Assembly (NCBI GenBank): GCA_030913385.1
Contig: CP133159.1
Span: 3,122,584-3,186,583, forward strand
Reading direction: 5' to 3'
Source of the DNA: Cytophagaceae bacterium ABcell3
GTDB taxonomy: Bacteria; Bacteroidota; Bacteroidia; Cytophagales; Cytophagaceae
Length of the DNA: 64,000 nucleotides
Made by a program: the position numbers and the translations under genes. The notes beneath the pieces were generated by a model. The model was not told the DNA's origin. It did no database searches and saw only the letters and a program-made list of their open reading frames with translations. Below are positions 63,645-64,000 of the stretch, piece by piece (the first letter of the stretch is position 1; the number at the start of each line of letters is the position of its first letter).

Positions 63645-64000
63645 ATGAAATTCCTTAATGGGATTACCAATGCTTTTCCTATTATTATAATAGTAGCATC
63701 AGCGGCCTCTCTGTATAATCCGGAGCTTTTTGCTTGGTTTACCAATGACTATATTACCATTGGACTGGGCATTATCATGCTGGGGATGGGACTTACTTTA
63801 AAAACTACTGACTTCCTTCAGATATTCAGGATGCCACTTTGGGTGATTACAGGACTGGCGTTACAATTTGCAGTTATGCCATTTCTTGGATGGTTTCTTG
63901 CGCAGACTTTTAACCTTCCGCCATTTCTTGCCACAGGGTTAATATTGGTTTCCTGTTGTCCGGGAGGTACAGCTTCCAATGTAATTACCTACCTGAGCAG
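63645..64000 (+). CDS. Bile acid:sodium symporter (BASS) family transporter, 3' end missing
   Basis: The first 118 codons of a membrane transporter from ATG 63645. TIGLGIIMLGMGLTLKTTDF and ILVSCCPGGTASNVITYLS are typical of the BASS/SBF family, which takes up organic anions with sodium. Four hydrophobic segments are visible before the window ends. The substrate cannot be told. It is divergent from the T9SS cargo gene, with about 220 bp between. Confidence 0.9.
   Translation, partial: MKFLNGITNAFPIIIIVASAASLYNPELFAWFTNDYITIGLGIIMLGMGLTLKTTDFLQIFRMPLWVITGLALQFAVMPFLGWFLAQTFNLPPFLATGLILVSCCPGGTASNVITYLS

Noticed and set aside
1-64000. tRNA and rRNA genes
   Set aside because: No T-arm (GGTTCRA) plus acceptor pairing and no ribosomal RNA sequence was noticed in the gaps; a tRNA search program would settle this.

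Overview
The window comes from a moderately AT-rich member of the Bacteroidota, most likely the order Cytophagales. The reasons are a type IX secretion (T9SS) sorting-domain protein, a PorP/SprF-OmpA cluster, many lipoproteins with short lipoboxes, a beta-propeller/Y_Y_Y sensor kinase, promoters that fit the Bacteroidetes -7 motif TAnnTTTG, and an almost complete lack of Shine-Dalgarno sequences. A more exact name is not supported. No tRNA, rRNA or CRISPR array was seen.

Layout. 1-1.7 kb: 3' part of a family 9 glycoside hydrolase. 1.8-8.1 kb: accessory stretch of unknown lipoproteins and two intact insertion sequences, an ISAs1-type element with a 10-bp target duplication and an ISL3-type element with an 8-bp duplication that splits the signal peptide of a TPR lipoprotein. 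8.1-12.9 kb: Crp-like regulator with a DinB protein, a formate/nitrite transporter behind repeated TTACGTAA boxes, a small zinc metallopeptidase, and a HupE-like/DUF6702 pair. 13.1-15.2 kb: hisA-hisF-hisIE. 15.4-20.4 kb: WG-repeat protein, small unknowns, cyclophilin, L,D-transpeptidase. 20.5-21.4 kb: three tandem copies of a 281-bp REP-like unit. 21.6-25.7 kb: membrane-protein operons with a winged-helix regulator and two matching palindromic operators, ending in a frameshifted DUF1361 gene, dgkA, a DUF2809 gene and a remnant of a DUF4153-type gene. 25.9-33.5 kb (minus strand): tight operon PorP/SprF - OmpA/PKD protein - unknown lipoprotein - propeller histidine kinase. 33.5-40.8 kb: truncated haemoglobin, CDGSH protein, parE, gyrA, TPR protein, cold-shock protein. 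41-42 kb: uvsE interrupted by an in-frame stop. 42.3-49.2 kb: an ethylene-receptor-like histidine kinase and a CHASE-domain histidine kinase with near-identical kinase modules, with an arsenic operon (arsR-arsC-acr3-DUF6428) between them. 49.2-52.2 kb: NAD salvage operon pncB-pncA-prs. 52-59.9 kb: APH-fold protein, large NIT-type hybrid kinase with CheR, ferric-reductase-like oxidoreductase. 60-64 kb: frameshifted alpha-glucan phosphorylase, a T9SS cargo protein, and the start of a bile-acid:sodium-symporter-family transporter.

Three themes run through the window. It is rich in sensory kinases (four), two of which have sensor domains best known from plant hormone receptors. Several local regulons can be read from repeated operator sequences (ArsR sites, ACTTTG-N5-CAAAGT palindromes, TTACGTAA boxes). 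There are also five damaged genes (TPR lipoprotein, DUF1361, DUF4153 remnant, uvsE, glucan phosphorylase), either real decay or, for the single-base cases, possible assembly errors.
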